Shown: positions 4,570 to 6,590 of the stretch, in pieces | Layout: the number at the start of each line of letters is the position of its first letter | Position numbering within the stretch: the stretch's first letter is position 1 | DNA from: Desulfobulbaceae bacterium | GTDB taxonomy: Bacteria; Desulfobacterota; Desulfobulbia; Desulfobulbales; Desulfurivibrionaceae | Reading direction: 5' to 3' | Assembly (NCBI GenBank): GCA_003517965.1 | Contig: DOZO01000034.1 | Coordinates: 1-6,590, forward strand | Length of the DNA: 6,590 nucleotides | Translations under genes and position numbers: made by a program | The notes under the pieces: generated by a model | The model's database searches: none | Told to the model about the DNA's origin: nothing | The model's input: only the letters and a program-made list of their open reading frames with translations

Positions 4570-6402
4570 ATGCCCCCATTTGATTTCAAAGAATTTCTCC
4601 CCACCGTTTCCTTGCAGCCCGGCGTCTATTTGATGAAGAGCCGGGCTGGTGAGGTGCTCTATGTCGGTAAGGCCAGGGAGTTGCGCAAGCGGCTATCCTC
4701 TTACGCCCGCATCGATCAGGCCCTGCACGGCAAGACCGCGATGCTGGTGTCCCAGGTGCGCCTGATCGAGACCATTGTCACCAATACCGAAAAAGAGGCC
4801 CTGATCCTTGAGTCCTCGCTGATCAAGCAGTACCGGCCCAAGTACAATGTCATTCTTCGCGACGACAAGAGTTATCCGCTCCTCAAGGTGACGGTGCAGG
4901 AGGAGTGGCCCCGGTTGGTGATGACCCGGCGGCGGGTCAAGGATGGGGCTCGTTATTTTGGGCCGTTTTCTTCTCCCGCGGCCATGTGGGAAACCATTCG
5001 CTATCTCAACTCGCTCTTCCCCCTGCGCCGCTGCAAGGAAAAGAGCCTTACGCCCAAGTCCCGTCCCTGCCTCAATCACCAGATGGGCCGCTGCCTTGCC
5101 CCCTGCGCGGATAAGGTCAGCCGCGAAGAGTACCGGGAGTTGGTCAAGAATGTACTCTTGGTGCTGGAGGGGAAGAATCAGGAGCTGGTTAAGGAGCTGT
5201 CCCGAAAGATGGCTCTGGCTGCGGCAGATCTGCGCTTTGAGGAGGCGGCCCAACTGCGGGACCGGATTTCCTCCCTGAACAAGACCCTGGAAAAGCAGCA
5301 GGTGGTTGCGGCGCACGGCAGGGATCAGGATGTGCTGGGTTTTGTCCGCCAGGATGGTTCCGTGGCTGTGGCTCTGCTTTTTATCCGTAAGGGGGTGATT
5401 ACAGGCCAGCAGGCCTTTTTTCTTGCTGAGCCGGTGGGCTCTGACCCGGAAGTGCTGACCGAGGTGCTTTCCCGGTTTTACGGCGAAGAGGGGCGCTATC
5501 TTCCCCAGGAGATTCTGCTGCCCTTTGCCGGAACCGATGATCCGCTGCTGGCGGAATGGTTGAGCGAAGAGAAGGGCAGCGCGGTGGTCATCTCCTGTCC
5601 GCGGCGGGGTGACAGGGTGCGGTTGCTGGAGATGGCAGAGACCAATGCCCGACAGGTTTTGCATGCACGCCAGAGCAAACAGATCTCCTGGCAGGCCCTG
5701 GCCGAGGCTCTGCAGAGGGCGCTTGGTCTGGCAAGACTTCCAGAGCGGATCGAGTGTCTGGATATCTCGAACCTCGGCGGCAAGCAGGCGGTGGGTTCCC
5801 TGGTCTGCTTTATCGGAGGAGATATGGCCAAGGATCGTTACCGGCATTATGGAATCCACACGGTGCAGGGGTCGGACGATTATGCCATGATGGCCGAGGT
5901 GTTGGCCCGGCGCTTTGCCAGAGGTCTGGCGGAAGGGGATATGCCCGATCTTCTCCTGGTTGACGGCGGCAAGGGCCAGTTGGGGGTGGCGATGAAGGTC
6001 TGCGCCGAACTTGGTGTGCCTGCCGCGGTGGAGCTTGCCGGTATCGCCAAGGAGAAAGAAGGGGAGGGGGAGAAGCTTTTTCGCCCCGGCCGGAAGAACG
6101 CGATACTCCTGCCCGGCCACCACGCCCCGGCGCTGCTCTACCTCATGCGGATCAGGGATGAGGCGCATCGCTATGGCATAACCTTGCATCGAAAATTGCG
6201 GGCAAAAGAGAGTCTGACCTCTTCCCTTGAGCAAATTCCCGGGGTGGGCAAGGCTCGCCGGGAGCTGCTGCTGCGGGAGCTTGGCAGCAGGCAGCGCATT
6301 GCCCATGCCAGTGTGGAGGAGCTTGGTGCGGTGGCGGGGATTGGCCCGGCCCTGGCTGCCCAGATTTGGGAGCATCTGCATGAAAATAAGGCTGATGGCT
6401 GA
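4570..6402 (+). CDS. uvrC: UvrABC excinuclease subunit C
   Basis: UvrC makes both incisions beside a DNA lesion after UvrA and UvrB have located it. The 610-residue product is full length. Its N-terminal GIY-YIG nuclease has GVY (18-20), YVGK (31-34), R39 and E76 (3' incision). Next come four cysteines C155-x11-C167-x7-C175-x3-C179, matching the set reported to bind a 4Fe-4S cluster in E. coli UvrC. The UVR motif that contacts UvrB spans about 205-238. The RNase H-like 5' nuclease carries D398, D437, D465 and H533. Two helix-hairpin-helix motifs close the protein (IPGVGKARRELLL at 556-568, VAGIGPALAAQIW at 588-600). The ATG at 4570 aligns with the E. coli start; GTG at 4564 is the only other upstream choice, and neither has a clear ribosome site. 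The stop lies inside a heptamer repeat. The gene looks intact and functional. Confidence 0.97.
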   Translation: MPPFDFKEFLPTVSLQPGVYLMKSRAGEVLYVGKARELRKRLSSYARIDQALHGKTAMLVSQVRLIETIVTNTEKEALILESSLIKQYRPKYNVILRDDKSYPLLKVTVQEEWPRLVMTRRRVKDGARYFGPFSSPAAMWETIRYLNSLFPLRRCKEKSLTPKSRPCLNHQMGRCLAPCADKVSREEYRELVKNVLLVLEGKNQELVKELSRKMALAAADLRFEEAAQLRDRISSLNKTLEKQQVVAAHGRDQDVLGFVRQDGSVAVALLFIRKGVITGQQAFFLAEPVGSDPEVLTEVLSRFYGEEGRYLPQEILLPFAGTDDPLLAEWLSEEKGSAVVISCPRRGDRVRLLEMAETNARQVLHARQSKQISWQALAEALQRALGLARLPERIECLDISNLGGKQAVGSLVCFIGGDMAKDRYRHYGIHTVQGSDDYAMMAEVLARRFARGLAEGDMPDLLLVDGGKGQLGVAMKVCAELGVPAAVELAGIAKEKEGEGEKLFRPGRKNAILLPGHHAPALLYLMRIRDEAHRYGITLHRKLRAKESLTSSLEQIPGVGKARRELLLRELGSRQRIAHASVEELGAVAGIGPALAAQIWEHLHENKADG

Positions 6403-6411
6403 AGGCTGAAG
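6391..6411 (+). repeat. Three tandem heptamers across the uvrC stop codon
   Basis: GCTGATG, GCTGAAG and GCTGAAG follow one another without a gap, with a further partial GC. The uvrC stop (TGA, 6400-6402) lies in the second copy. Because seven is not a multiple of three, gain or loss of a copy upstream of the stop would change the reading frame at the C terminus. The affected residues are beyond the last helix-hairpin-helix motif. Confidence 0.7.
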
Positions 6412-6494
6412 GCATAATGATTATTGTTGCTTTTTGACCCTTGAAAAACTAAGTTGTTTTGTTTCAAAAATAATTTGCAGGCTGTTTGCTTTAC

Positions 6495-6513
6495 AGGCAA
6501 TCTGCCTCTTTTT
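6495..6513 (+). terminator. Weak intrinsic terminator after uvrC
   Basis: AGGCA and TGCCT pair around the loop ATC, followed by C and five T. The stem is only five pairs and the T run short, so this is a modest terminator candidate about 90 bases after the uvrC stop. No better one is seen in the tail. Confidence 0.4.
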
Positions 6514-6578
6514 GCCTTGATTACCAGGAGATCGTAATCGTTCACCGAAGGTACCAAAATTTAGGTCAACCCAGGAAT

Positions 6579-6590
6579 GTAAGCGTTCAG
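6579..6590. mobile_element. Possible terminal end of an IS66-family element (cut by the window edge)
   Basis: The last 12 bases begin GTAAGCG, the opening of the terminal inverted repeats of many IS66-family insertion sequences. Only these bases are visible, so chance is a real alternative (a given heptamer is expected by chance roughly once per 16 kb per strand). If real, the element continues to the right and the eight bases before it (6571-6578) would be one copy of the target duplication. Confidence 0.2.

Noticed and set aside
4693..6381. A 562-codon open frame on the minus strand opposite uvrC
   Set aside because: It lies fully antisense to a clearly functional uvrC, its translation is rich in Gln, His, Pro and Arg with no recognisable domain, and such frames arise from codon bias in GC-moderate genes.
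6519..6539. Inverted repeat GATTAC/GTAATC after uvrC
   Set aside because: Six-base arms with a nine-base loop and no T run; too weak to call a terminator or operator.
1..6590. tRNA, rRNA, CRISPR array, toxin-antitoxin or phage genes
   Set aside because: Nothing in either strand showed spaced repeats, cloverleaf-like sequence or such gene products.

Overview
The window reads as chromosomal DNA from a GC-moderate Gram-negative anaerobe. The most likely source is a deltaproteobacterium of the Desulfobulbales type (Desulfobacterota). This rests on the flavour of the UvrC and NosL-like proteins and on recalled resemblance to other Desulfobulbales proteins, not on any search. A lipoprotein signal, a Sec signal peptide and a periplasm-facing cysteine-rich membrane protein all fit a cell with a periplasm.

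Layout: all genes are on the + strand. Positions 1-131 are a leader with two perfect or near-perfect palindromes (32-48 and 64-80). Positions 132-4433 hold a tight six-gene cluster: (1) a TlpA/ResA-like thioredoxin-fold lipoprotein with a CKFC active site; (2) a NosL-family protein with a CPVCGM copper-site motif; (3) a 93-residue single-pass protein of unknown function; (4) an FtsX/MacB-type ABC permease; (5) its LolD/MacB-type ATPase; (6) an eight-helix membrane protein of unknown function. Genes 2 to 6 are separated by 4-5 bases or overlap by 11, so they are very probably one operon. After a 136-base gap comes uvrC (4570-6402), a complete 610-residue excinuclease subunit. Its stop codon lies inside a heptamer tandem repeat. 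A more AT-rich tail follows, with a weak intrinsic terminator and, in the last 12 bases, a sequence resembling the terminal end of an IS66-family element.

How the genes may work together (inference): the cluster joins periplasmic thiol redox chemistry (gene 1), a copper-binding chaperone fold (gene 2), a FtsX-type ABC machine (genes 4 and 5) and a membrane protein whose cysteines, by the positive-inside rule, nearly all face the periplasm (gene 6). No nosZ, nosD or nosY is present in the window, so the NosL relative probably serves something other than classical nitrous oxide reductase maturation. A periplasmic metal or thiol handling system is the simplest reading. It is loosely reminiscent of the Campylobacter P19/FTR1 locus, which also pairs FtsX-type permeases, an ATPase and TlpA-like proteins. 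uvrC looks like an unrelated housekeeping neighbour. No tRNA, rRNA or CRISPR array was seen.
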